A stretch of DNA of 64,000 bases from Rhizobium leguminosarum (GTDB taxonomy: Bacteria > Pseudomonadota > Alphaproteobacteria > Rhizobiales > Rhizobiaceae), in NCBI RefSeq assembly GCF_002953715.1, contig NZ_CP025013.1, forward strand, positions 744,001 through 808,000, given 5' to 3'. A program made the translations under genes and the position numbers. Shown piece by piece: positions 37,432-45,472 of this stretch; within the stretch, counting starts at the first letter, position 1, and each line of letters starts with the position of its first letter. The notes under the pieces were generated by a model, which saw only the letters and a list, made by a program, of their open reading frames with translations, had not been told where the DNA came from and ran no database searches.

Positions 37432-37712
37432 GCCAAGAAGCGTCCGAGGCCGATCGCTTTCTCGCTCTCGTCGCTGCGGCGCAAGGCAGGGACAACAGGC
37501 TGACACCCCTCCAGGCCGGTCTCCTGGTCGCCGCGGATCTGGGGATTGCCCGTGACAGTCGCGCCTTTGCGCGCATGCTGGGGATCGCGCATTCTCTCGT
37601 GCTCAGGGAGCTCAACGCCCTGGCGGAACGCGAAGGGATGCTGCAGATCGTAAAGCGGGATCTGAGGACGATGAGAGTGCATTACACATTGCCGCCGCGG
37701 GACGAGACGTAA
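37428..37712 (+). CDS. Small helical protein coupled to the FdhF/YdeP gene
   Basis: This frame of 94 residues has a GTG start that overlaps the stop of the molybdoenzyme gene by four bases (GTGA at 37428-37431). The protein is helical, and ARMLGIAHSLVLRELNALAEREGMLQIV looks like a winged-helix segment followed by a beta-strand wing (DLRTMRVHYTL). It may be a small DNA-binding regulator or an accessory factor for the oxidoreductase. I do not know a named function. Confidence 0.7.
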   Translation: MSQEASEADRFLALVAAAQGRDNRLTPLQAGLLVAADLGIARDSRAFARMLGIAHSLVLRELNALAEREGMLQIVKRDLRTMRVHYTLPPRDET

Positions 37713-37764
37713 ACATCCCTGTATCAGTGTCGGTCAACTGCCTCTTCACCGCAAGCCAGGGCCA

Positions 37765-38763
37765 TTATCGACCGATCACGCGCTTCCTGGTGTCGGAAGG
37801 GTATTCTCCGTATGTGGTTTTATAGACTGCGGAAAACCGGCCGAAATGAAAGAAGCCCCATTTGAGGCAGATGGCTTTCATGGTCTCTTTGCTCACGGGA
37901 TCGAGCAGATCCTGGCGCGCCGCGCGCAGCCGAAGCGTCAGCAGATAAGCAGCGGGAGAGGTTCCTCTGAACGCACGAAAACCGGTTTCGAGCGCCCGGC
38001 TGGATACGCCGGCCGCTTCGGCGACCTTCGGCATGGTGATCGGCTGATCGATATTGGCGTGCATGAATTCGATCGCCCGGCGGACATGCCGCGGGGCGAT
38101 GAGGGCGGGGCCATTCTCCAGGAAATGCGACAGCCGGTGCGGCACCAGGCGCACGACCAGATCGGCCAGCGCCTGCGTCATATGCGCCATGGCGATCGGC
38201 GACTGCAGCAAGGGGCCATCGTCGCGCATGCCTGAGATGATCGTTTCCGTGAGATTGCCAATCAACCGGCCTTCCGGCTTGGACAGATCCAGTTCGGGCA
38301 GCAGGTCGAGGGAGCCGCTGAACGGCATCTCGAACGTCTGGCCGATCGTCTGCAGGATGAGAGGCCAGTTGATCAGCAACTCGTCGATGACGTTCGATCG
38401 CCCATGCATGATGACGCTGTTGGGTTCGAAATTATTATAAAGAAGCAACTTTCCTTGCCCGGCCTCGGCGACGCGGGACCCGTAAGTTACCCCCATGCCG
38501 CCGCTGCGCGGCACGACGATCGACAGGTATTCGGCCGTATCGACGGTCGGCTCGATATTGAACTGAAACTCCGCCTCATGATAACCCGTGAGCAGGACGG
38601 CGTTGTCACATACCGAGAAATCCAATCCCCAATGGAAGTCCTGGCTGCGGCCGACAGGCTCGGCATCAAATGCGCCAAAAGCGCCCCCGAGCGTTTCGAC
38701 CATGTTGTCGAAGGACGAACCGCTAAATCGAAATGAGAATGGCGCAGTGCTATTTTCCGTCAT
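37765..38763 (-). CDS. AraC-family regulator with AraC_binding_2-like N-terminus
   Basis: The 332-residue regulator has a sensory N-terminal half (with HEAEFQFNIEPTVDTAEYLS) and a C-terminal AraC domain: ITMPKVAEAAGVSSRALETG (about residue 246), FRAFRGTSPAAYLLTLRLRAAR, and the second helix-turn-helix IKLKWGFFHFGRF-like segment CLKWGFFHFGRFSAVYKTTYG. It ends PSDTRKR. It is convergent with the FdhF operon and faces a long gap on its 5' side, so its target genes are not clear. Confidence 0.85.
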   Translation of the reverse strand: MTENSTAPFSFRFSGSSFDNMVETLGGAFGAFDAEPVGRSQDFHWGLDFSVCDNAVLLTGYHEAEFQFNIEPTVDTAEYLSIVVPRSGGMGVTYGSRVAEAGQGKLLLYNNFEPNSVIMHGRSNVIDELLINWPLILQTIGQTFEMPFSGSLDLLPELDLSKPEGRLIGNLTETIISGMRDDGPLLQSPIAMAHMTQALADLVVRLVPHRLSHFLENGPALIAPRHVRRAIEFMHANIDQPITMPKVAEAAGVSSRALETGFRAFRGTSPAAYLLTLRLRAARQDLLDPVSKETMKAICLKWGFFHFGRFSAVYKTTYGEYPSDTRKRVIGR

Positions 38764-39702
38764 GCTGCTCCCATTGTTCGATGTGGCTGTTTCGACATGT
38801 TCTTCTCCACCGCTCGCAGGTGCCAGCGCGACGCGCGGCCGGCGAGAGTGTCGGATTTGTGCGCGTACCTCTGCCAGCCTTGCCGGTCGTCATGGATGGT
38901 CGTCCCCCGCCGCGGCGCTTCATCAGAGCCTGTAGACGGCATGGATGAGCGGCCTTGGACGTATATTAGACGATTGTTGGATAGAGTGCAGCAGCTTGCA
39001 GCGGGGTAGGTGGATCTTCGCGTCATACCGGCATCGATATCAGCGGCTTGTGCCAGCTGATGCAGGCCGAATTCGGGCATGGTAAACGTCAAAAAGACCA
39101 ACCCGTTGAATGCATTAGTTCCCATCCAGATCAGGAACTGACAGAACCCGCGGCCATTGGCAAGACTTCACGCTGCCGGCGATGAGGACAACCCGCTGAT
39201 AAAACGATTACGCTGAAGGAGCGATTTTGCAGCTGTATCCGCCACGCCACAGGTTCGACCGCGGCGATCTTGCCGAGATGCGCATCATCTGAAGCTTATC
39301 GGGAGCGCCGCATTTGAGAGCCGCGCAGTCGCCTGCCGAAGGTTCTTAGTGGACCGCTTAAAGATGGCCTTCGGCAGGCTGACAGGCATGCAAGCATACG
39401 CACGGGATGGGGTGCGTATGTACGATCCCTTCCATCCGTTTGGGGGTGATGGATGGACGGGCTTGGCTTTAGGACCGTAAACCATCATGGCCTTGGTCGA
39501 GATTGATCTTACTGTTCCTTAGCTATGGAGCAATTGTCGAGCCCCGATATTGTCGGCCAACCGGCTTTTCGTGGCGCAGTCTGGACTGATCTTGCGCAAA
39601 ATGTATAGGCAAGCGCTCCGTAGAAGCCGGCTGTTCCGCGTCATGGCCTGCGCGGAGTGGATAGAGATCTTTAATTTCTCATTTAGCACGAACGATGGGA
39701 AC
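38764..39702. other. Non-coding or eroded stretch
   Basis: Nearly 940 bases without a gene that I can support. Short frames on both strands (for example minus 39285-39488 and 39519-39767) have no family features. The frame at 39519-39767 touches the end of the Ldh-like gene and may contain its displaced C-terminal part. The promoter of the AraC gene must lie at the left end. Lower coding character suggests decay of former genes. Confidence 0.35.
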
Positions 39703-40608
39703 TTAGGCATGATGCCGCCGGGCACGATGCATTCGGTTCTTTGCGGCGCGCTCCGGGAAACCTGCATCCACGGCTGCGGGGAATAGCGCGATCACGGTCA
39801 TTCCCGCATTCACCGGGTGCTCGCCTAAGAGAAAGTGCCCCGCATCGAGCGACCAGGCGGCCCCGGAAAGACCCGCGGAAAGCATCTCGACGATAAGGGC
39901 GATATTGGCGCCCTTATAACCGCCGAAGGGCAGGAGAGCGCCGAGCATCGCCTTGACCGGATCGGTGGTGATTGCGCCGGTCTCGTCGATGGCCATGCCG
40001 CGCGCAATCGGCGACTGCGCTTTTGCCGCTTCGGCAAGGGTAATGAACGCCGAGGCACTCGTCGCCTGGTCGATGATAACGGGTGGCAAGGGTTCCGGCA
40101 GAGGCACGCCGAAAGCGAGCGGATTGGTGCAGTAGACGCGCTCCCCGCCCTCGGCGGCGGCCATCAAAGCCGGTCCGTTGGCGGCGGCGATGGATATCAA
40201 CCCGTCCTGAGCGAGGCGCCGGACGTAATATCCCAATTCCCCGGCGGTATAGCTGCTTCTTTGCGTGAAGACTGAAATGCCGAAGGTTTTCACGCGCTTT
40301 ACGAAGTCGTCGTAAATGAGGTCGAACCCGAGCTGCGCTATGCCGCCGTCCGCATCGGCGTGAATCAGGGCCGGCAGCACGCGGTCGAAGCGGGGCTTGG
40401 CGTCTCCGTTGATCCGTCCGTCGCGCAGGCTGGTGAGATAATCGACGAAATGCGGGAAACCCAGCTCAGTGCGACCGAAGCAGGCGGCCGACAGCGTTGC
40501 ATCGACGAGCGCCTTCGCCATGGCCGGGCTACCGCCGCAGGCAAGGCAGGCTTCGAGCGCCAGTTGGCGGAGCTCGTCGATCGGCATTTTCATCCTCTGC
40601 TTTGCCAT
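39703..40608 (-). CDS. Ldh_2/malate dehydrogenase-family NAD(P)-dependent reductase, C-terminus abnormal
   Basis: The 301-residue protein belongs to the Ldh_2 family (Delta1-piperideine/pyrroline-2-carboxylate reductases, ureidoglycolate and L-sulfolactate dehydrogenases). Visible motifs are the N-terminal LALEACLACGGSPAMAKALV, GRTELGFPHFVDY where most members have a GxxSHG motif, CTNPLAFGVPLPEP and LLPFGGYKGANIALIVEMLS. With a ProC-like protein and a betaine-type importer in the same operon, reduction of a cyclic imino acid such as pyrroline-2-carboxylate is a fair guess. The C-terminus ends about 30 residues early, in RAAKNRMHRARRHHA, instead of the usual VPGxRR helix; the next frame contains VPGG, so a small deletion or frameshift is likely. 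It may be inactive. Confidence 0.7.
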   Translation of the reverse strand: MAKQRMKMPIDELRQLALEACLACGGSPAMAKALVDATLSAACFGRTELGFPHFVDYLTSLRDGRINGDAKPRFDRVLPALIHADADGGIAQLGFDLIYDDFVKRVKTFGISVFTQRSSYTAGELGYYVRRLAQDGLISIAAANGPALMAAAEGGERVYCTNPLAFGVPLPEPLPPVIIDQATSASAFITLAEAAKAQSPIARGMAIDETGAITTDPVKAMLGALLPFGGYKGANIALIVEMLSAGLSGAAWSLDAGHFLLGEHPVNAGMTVIALFPAAVDAGFPERAAKNRMHRARRHHA

Positions 40609-40765
40609 CACAGCTCCAATGCCGCTCGTCTGCCCTCATAGAAGGCATAGGGTGCCTGGCGCGGCGCAGTCTCCGATTTCGACGACATCGCAACGATGCG
40701 AACGCAGTTCTTCACCCAGCCAGTTGGCCGCTGCAGAGATGGCAGCATGTTGATTGCTGCGCACT

Positions 40766-41845
40766 TTAGAGTGCGACCGAGAGGGCGCTATCGCGTCGGG
40801 GAGCCACTTCCTGCGAGTTCACCATCGCCCCCGCGAGCTGGCGGAAGGTGACAAGCCCCAAAGCTTCCCCGGATGGTGAAACCACCCTGGCATCGTCGTC
40901 CGGCGCCGATGCCAGCATCCGGACAGCCTCTTCGACGGTCGTACCTGATGCAATCGTCAATCCGCCTGGCGCAGCACCGGAATGCAAGGGTGTCATGATG
41001 GCATCGACCTGGATGACCCGGCCTCGATTGACCTCCTTGACGAAGTTGGCGATGTAGGCGTCGGCCGGACGCAGAACGATGTCCTGGCTGGTGCCCTGCT
41101 GGATGACTTCGCCGTCGCGCAGGATCGCAATCTGGTCGCCCAGCCGAAGGGCCTCATCGAGGTCATGGGTGATGAAGACGATGGTTTTCTTGATCTCCTT
41201 CTGAATGTCGAGAAGGACCGTCTGCATATCGGTGCGGATCAAAGGGTCGAGCGCCGAATAGGCCTCGTCCATCAGCAGAACCGGCGCATCGTTCGAGAGG
41301 GCTCGTGCCAGCCCGACGCGCTGCTGCATACCGCCCGAGAGCTGGTTGGGATATTTGCTCTCGAAGCCCTTCAGGCCGACCCGCTCCAGCCAGCCCATGG
41401 CGACGTCGACGGCTTTCGAGCGCTCCATGCCCTGCACTTCGAGGCCGAAGATGGTATTGTCGAGAACATTCCGGTGCGGCAGAAGCGCGAACTTCTGAAA
41501 CACCATTGCCGTCTGGTGCCGGCGAAACGTCCGCAATTCGGTCTCGTTCATTTTCACCACATCGACGCCGTCGACAAGCACTTCGCCGGCGGTTGGATCG
41601 ATCAGACGGTTGATGTGGCGGATGAGCGTCGATTTTCCCGAACCCGAAAGGCCCATGATGACCTGGATGCGGCCCGAGGGTATCTCGACATTGATATCTT
41701 TCAGGCCGAGCACGTGGCCGTGCTTTTCGTTGAGCTCGGTCTTCGTCAATCCCTTTTTGACGGCATCGACATGAGCGCCTGGATTGGGACCGAAGATCTT
41801 GTAGAGATGGCGGATCTTGATGCCGCCGAAACGTTGATCAGCCAT
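40766..41845 (-). CDS. Betaine-type ABC transporter ATP-binding protein (ProV/OpuAA-like), importer 1
   Basis: The 359-residue ATPase has Walker A GLSGSGKSTL, the signature LSGGMQQRVGLARAL, Walker B LLMDEAYSALDP and VFITHDLDEALRLGD, typical of quaternary-amine uptake ATPases, followed by a reduced CBS-like C-terminal region. ATG 41845 is preferred over the upstream frame because it begins MADQRFGGIKIRHLYKIFG, as in the family. It overlaps the permease stop by 8 bases. It powers uptake of a betaine such as proline betaine or glycine betaine. Confidence 0.9.
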   Translation of the reverse strand: MADQRFGGIKIRHLYKIFGPNPGAHVDAVKKGLTKTELNEKHGHVLGLKDINVEIPSGRIQVIMGLSGSGKSTLIRHINRLIDPTAGEVLVDGVDVVKMNETELRTFRRHQTAMVFQKFALLPHRNVLDNTIFGLEVQGMERSKAVDVAMGWLERVGLKGFESKYPNQLSGGMQQRVGLARALSNDAPVLLMDEAYSALDPLIRTDMQTVLLDIQKEIKKTIVFITHDLDEALRLGDQIAILRDGEVIQQGTSQDIVLRPADAYIANFVKEVNRGRVIQVDAIMTPLHSGAAPGGLTIASGTTVEEAVRMLASAPDDDARVVSPSGEALGLVTFRQLAGAMVNSQEVAPRRDSALSVAL

Positions 41846-42725
41846 GGACGATCTCCCGATGCTTCTGGAGCCGTTTGCCATACGCCTGGCTGACCCGGTC
41901 GAAGATGATGGCAATGCCGACGATGGCAAGGCCGTTGAAAATACCCAGGGTGAAGTACTGGTTGGCGATCGCCTTCAGAACCGGCTGGCCAAGGCCCTGG
42001 ACGCCGATCATCGAAGCGACGACCACCATGGCGAGCGCCATCATGATGGTCTGGTTGATGCCGGCCATGATGGTGGGAAGCGCCAGCGGCAGTTGGACCT
42101 TGAACAGCTTCTGCGCGCTCGACGTCCCGAACGCATCGGCTGCCTCGAGCACGTCCTTGTCGACCAGGCGGATGCCGAGATCGGTCAGCCTTATCATCGG
42201 CGGTATCGCATAGATGACGACGGCGATCAGTCCAGGCACTTTGCCGATGCCGAGCAGCATGACGACAGGGATGAGATAGACGAAGCTCGGCATGGTCTGC
42301 ATGACGTCGAGGATCGGATTGATGACGCGTTGCAGCCGGTCGGAACGCGCCATGAAGATCCCCATCGGGATGCCGATGGCGATGGAGAGCACGGTACAGA
42401 CGAAGATCATCGAGACCGTCCGCATCGTATCGTCCCACATGTCGAAATAGCCGATCATCAGCAGTGTGACGAGACAGCCGAGGACGATCTTCAGGCTGCG
42501 GCTCCCAAACCATGCGATGACAAGGATGATTGCCGTAATGATCGGCCACGGCGTCTGCGTCATGAAGCGGTCGGCGGCGATCAGGAAATGCTGCAGCGGC
42601 GAGAAGAGGCTTTCGATCGCGTCGCCGTAGCTGCGGGTAAATGCGCGAAAACCGTCATCGATCGCCTTCTTCAGATTGCGAAGGGCGTCGTCATCCATAT
42701 GCGGGAATTTATAAAACCATTCCAT
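41838..42725 (-). CDS. Betaine-type ABC transporter permease (ProW-like), importer 1
   Basis: The 295-residue membrane protein has about six or seven transmembrane segments after a hydrophilic N-terminus. It carries the BPD_transp_1 signature (LEAADAFGTSSAQKLFKVQLP then ALPTIMAGINQTIMMALAMVV), equivalent to the EAA loop. ATG 42725 follows AAGGGGAAC. A single permease gene implies a homodimeric channel. It lies between the ATPase and binding-protein genes; a stem-loop at 42787-42809 separates it from the latter. Confidence 0.9.
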   Translation of the reverse strand: MEWFYKFPHMDDDALRNLKKAIDDGFRAFTRSYGDAIESLFSPLQHFLIAADRFMTQTPWPIITAIILVIAWFGSRSLKIVLGCLVTLLMIGYFDMWDDTMRTVSMIFVCTVLSIAIGIPMGIFMARSDRLQRVINPILDVMQTMPSFVYLIPVVMLLGIGKVPGLIAVVIYAIPPMIRLTDLGIRLVDKDVLEAADAFGTSSAQKLFKVQLPLALPTIMAGINQTIMMALAMVVVASMIGVQGLGQPVLKAIANQYFTLGIFNGLAIVGIAIIFDRVSQAYGKRLQKHREIVHG

Positions 42726-42786
42726 TCGGTTCCCCTTTTTCTTCAAAGAGCCGTGGCAGTCTTTTTGATTTTATCGGCAGCGAGAG

Positions 42787-42809
42787 GCGGTGCGCATCAA
42801 GCGCACCGC
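42787..42809 (-). other. Intercistronic stem-loop after the binding-protein gene, importer 1
   Basis: GCGGTGCGC (42787-42795) and GCGCACCGC (42801-42809) form a perfect 9-bp stem with a 5-base loop in the gap between the binding-protein and permease genes. Such structures often protect the upstream mRNA and reduce readthrough, giving more binding protein than permease. Confidence 0.6.
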
Positions 42810-42820
42810 AGTAATCGGCG

Positions 42821-43822
42821 TTAAAGAGCAGCTTCGATCTTCGTGGCTGCCTCAGGCGAGACCCACTTGGTCCAGAGGTCCTTGTTTTCTTTGAGGAAGT
42901 GCTTGGCACCGTCCTCGCCGGTCGCCTGGTTGTCGGTCATCCAGGCCATCAGCTTGTTGACCGTGTCGTTGCTCCAGGAGCGCTTCGTCAGGTAGTCCAT
43001 GACTTCAGGGCCGACCTTTTCCGAGAAAGGCTTTGCAACCAGGGTGACGATCTTGTCGACCGGCCATGCATTCGGCTTCGGATCGGGGCAATCGGCGACG
43101 GTGTTGCAGCGCTTCCATTCGGCGGCGTCGTTCGGCACGCCGGCTTCCAGCTTGACCATCTGATACTTGCCGAGCAGCGCGGTCGGCGCCCAGTAATAGC
43201 CGGCCCAGCCTTCCTTGCGTTCGTAGGCCTTGGAGATCGAACCATCGAGGCCGGCGGCCGAGCCGGTATCGACGAGGGTGAAGCCGGCCTTGTCGGCTTC
43301 GAAGGCCTTGTAGAGCTGCGTGGTTACCACGGTGCCGCCCCAGCCCTGCGGCCCGTTGTAGATGGCGCCCTTCTTCGCATCCTCAGGAGCGGGGAAGAGT
43401 TCCGGATGCTTCAGCACGTCGCCGATGGTCTTGATGTCGGGATGGGCGTCGGCCAGATATTTGGGAATCCACCAGCCCTGCACGCCGCCATCGGGCAGCG
43501 GAGAGCCGACCTGGACGATCCGGCCTTCTTCCGTTCCCTTCTTGACGACATCAGGCAGCAGGTCGATCCAGGCTTCCGGCGCGATGTCCGGCTGGCCCTT
43601 TTCGGCCATGGAGGTGATTGTCGGGACGGTATCGCCGACGGTGATTTCCGCTTCGCAGCCATAACCTTCGTTCAGGATGAACTTGTCGAGGTTGGAGAGA
43701 ACCTCCGCACTCTGCCAGTTCATGCTGGCGATGGTCACGGTGCCGCATTCGGCGGCGCTGGCGAAAGATGCCCCGCCGATCAGGCCGAACGTCAGACATG
43801 TCGATGCGAGTAGTTTTTTCAT
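42821..43822 (-). CDS. Betaine-type periplasmic binding protein (ProX/OpuAC-like), importer 1
   Basis: The 333-residue exported protein has a clear signal peptide (MKKLLASTCLTFGLIGGASF, cleavage after ASA) and an OpuAC-type fold: TVTIASMNWQSAEVLSNLDK and QPDIAPEAWIDLLPDVV. A segment with GWWIP and GWAGYYWAPTALLGKY supplies the aromatic cage that binds quaternary ammonium groups. The length fits the ProX-like subgroup. Neighbouring genes point to proline betaine or a related N-methylated proline as ligand, but glycine betaine or choline cannot be excluded. Confidence 0.88.
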   Translation of the reverse strand: MKKLLASTCLTFGLIGGASFASAAECGTVTIASMNWQSAEVLSNLDKFILNEGYGCEAEITVGDTVPTITSMAEKGQPDIAPEAWIDLLPDVVKKGTEEGRIVQVGSPLPDGGVQGWWIPKYLADAHPDIKTIGDVLKHPELFPAPEDAKKGAIYNGPQGWGGTVVTTQLYKAFEADKAGFTLVDTGSAAGLDGSISKAYERKEGWAGYYWAPTALLGKYQMVKLEAGVPNDAAEWKRCNTVADCPDPKPNAWPVDKIVTLVAKPFSEKVGPEVMDYLTKRSWSNDTVNKLMAWMTDNQATGEDGAKHFLKENKDLWTKWVSPEAATKIEAAL

Positions 43823-43889
43823 TCTCGTTCCCTCTGTTTAGCGGCCGGTTTTGCCGAGCGGGGCGCCGCAGGACCCGCTCCAACGGTTG

Positions 43890-44684
43890 TCAGGAAGCGT
43901 CTCCCATACTCACCGATTTCTTGAATGCCGCCGACAGCCCCTCCGCAACCGAAGCGTCGAACCCGGCCGCCCGCATGCCTTCGATGGCTGCAGCAGTGGT
44001 TCCGCGATAGCCGACAAAGGTTTGAACAACCTCATCGGGACATTCGTCGCGACGCTCCAGCAGGCGGCCGGCGCCTGTGATCACCGTGTTGACGGCGCGG
44101 CGCGCAATCTCCGCCGGCAGGCCATTTGCGACGGCGTCGCGCATCATGGCGGCGGCGAGCAGCGCCGGGAATGCCGGTCCGGACCCGGAAAGACCCGTGA
44201 GGTAATCGATGTCGCTTTCCCTTGCGACCTCGTCCTCGGATCCGCATGCCTCGAAAATAGCACGGACGAGCGCCCGGTCGTCTTCGGTGACATCGCTCGC
44301 GCCAATCCACGGCGTATAGGACTTGGCCACTTCGGCGGCGGCGTTCGGCAAAGCGCGGACGACGCGGCCGGTGTTGTGGCGCTCGGAAAGTGCGTCCAGG
44401 CGGATGCCCGCCATTACCGAGATGACCAGCTTGCCGCCGGCATCGACACCAAGAGCACGCCAGTCATCAGGACGGACGGAGAGAAGGATCACGTCCGAGC
44501 GGTCGGCAAGCGCCTGATTGTCGGTGGTCAGGAAAGAGTTCGGGAAACGGCGCGGCTGCTCGCTGCGATAGGAGAGGGAGAGATTTCGAGGTTCGACCAG
44601 GCCGGCATCAAGGATCGAGCCGGCGATTGCTCCGCCAAGCCAACCGCCGCCGCCGATGATACCGATCCTCAAGGAAACGCTCAT
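43890..44684 (-). CDS. Pyrroline-5-carboxylate reductase family protein (ProC-like)
   Basis: This 264-residue protein shows the ProC layout: an N-terminal Rossmann motif GIIGGGGWLGGAIAGSIL, VILLSVRPDDW, VISVMAGIRLDAL, and the C-terminal dimer motif TGLSGSGPAFPALLAAAMMRD. It would reduce an imino acid with NAD(P)H. Housekeeping ProC makes proline. A copy between TetR and a betaine importer more likely acts in catabolism of an N-methylated proline, perhaps on pyrroline-5-carboxylate in the reverse direction or on a related imine. It starts 12 bases after the tetR stop. Confidence 0.85.
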   Translation of the reverse strand: MSVSLRIGIIGGGGWLGGAIAGSILDAGLVEPRNLSLSYRSEQPRRFPNSFLTTDNQALADRSDVILLSVRPDDWRALGVDAGGKLVISVMAGIRLDALSERHNTGRVVRALPNAAAEVAKSYTPWIGASDVTEDDRALVRAIFEACGSEDEVARESDIDYLTGLSGSGPAFPALLAAAMMRDAVANGLPAEIARRAVNTVITGAGRLLERRDECPDEVVQTFVGYRGTTAAAIEGMRAAGFDASVAEGLSAAFKKSVSMGDAS

Positions 44685-44695
44685 CCCGGCCTTCC

Positions 44696-45325
44696 CTAAC
44701 CCGGCCTGTAGCCATGCCGCGAGAAGAAGCGATCGAGCTCCCTCTGCTGCGGCACTTCACCGGTGTAGATCGCGATATATTCGGGAATCCGTTTCATGCG
44801 GACGGCGAGTTCCTCCTTGGCTTGCATCGAGATGTATCCGATCTGCACGAGGTAAGTTGTTCGCGCTCGGACATCCGATGTCGCTTCTGGTAGCCCGAAG
44901 CGGATAAACATGCGCTTGAGGGCTTCCAGGCGAAGCTGGTCGGCTTGCCGGACCTCGGCGAGAATCTCGTCGGACTGCAGCGCCCAGCTGCGCACGGCGA
45001 ATTCGAACCTGGCGTCGAACAGATCATTGTTGAGCCAGCAGTCGAAGACGTTGAGCATCGCCTCGGCAAGCGATTCCGCATAGGCTTCGGACTGCTTGAC
45101 GATGTTGCCGGTGTTTTTATCGCGCCACCGCGCCACGAGCCCGGCCAGCAGCTCTTCCCGGTCCTTGAAGAACCAGTAGAAACTCGTGCGCGAGAGGTTG
45201 AGCTTCTTCGCTAGGGGCAGAATTTTCACCGAATCCACGCCGGAATCCAGCAGCGAGTGGTAAGCTGCTTCCAGCCATCCCTCCTGTGATCCGCGCCAGC
45301 CAGTGTCGTTCAGAGCCTGATCCAT
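44696..45325 (-). CDS. TetR-family regulator divergent from the demethylase operon
   Basis: The 209-residue protein has a TetR helix-turn-helix near residues 36-56 (ILPLAKKLNLSRTSFYWFFK) followed by DREELLAGLVARW, and a ligand-binding C-terminal half unlike named families. It is the first gene of the minus-strand operon (tetR-proC-like-importer-reductase) and is divergent from the StcD-like gene. Two related palindromic sites lie between them at 45366-45427, so it probably represses both directions and is released by the betaine or its demethylated product. Confidence 0.88.
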   Translation of the reverse strand: MDQALNDTGWRGSQEGWLEAAYHSLLDSGVDSVKILPLAKKLNLSRTSFYWFFKDREELLAGLVARWRDKNTGNIVKQSEAYAESLAEAMLNVFDCWLNNDLFDARFEFAVRSWALQSDEILAEVRQADQLRLEALKRMFIRFGLPEATSDVRARTTYLVQIGYISMQAKEELAVRMKRIPEYIAIYTGEVPQQRELDRFFSRHGYRPG

Positions 45326-45365
45326 AGGCTATCTCCTATCAAATTATGCAGCGGCGCACAAGAAA

Positions 45366-45427
45366 AATGTACATTAGTGTCGAAAGCAACGACCCGCATG
45401 TTTTCAATGTTGACACATATGTACATT
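45366..45427. promoter_or_regulatory. Paired TetR-type operators in the divergent promoter
   Basis: AATGTACATTAGTGTC at 45366-45381 is mirrored by GACACATATGTACATT at 45412-45427 (14 of 16 bases match as inverted copies). Each contains the palindromic core ATGTACAT. A perfect -35 box TTGACA (45410-45415) facing the demethylase gene overlaps the second copy. This is the layout expected for auto-regulated divergent control. Confidence 0.65.
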
Positions 45428-45472
45428 ACCCTTAGCGTCTCCTCTGACGTTTTTAATCCGGAACCACGGCCC

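Noticed and set aside
39285..39488. Minus-strand frame suspected to be a transposase remnant
   Set aside because: No catalytic motif, terminal inverted repeat or target duplication could be seen, so no mobile element is claimed.
45377..45472. Possible longer N-terminus of the demethylase
   Set aside because: It would place the coding start inside the operator and promoter; ATG 45473 gives the family length of 678 residues.
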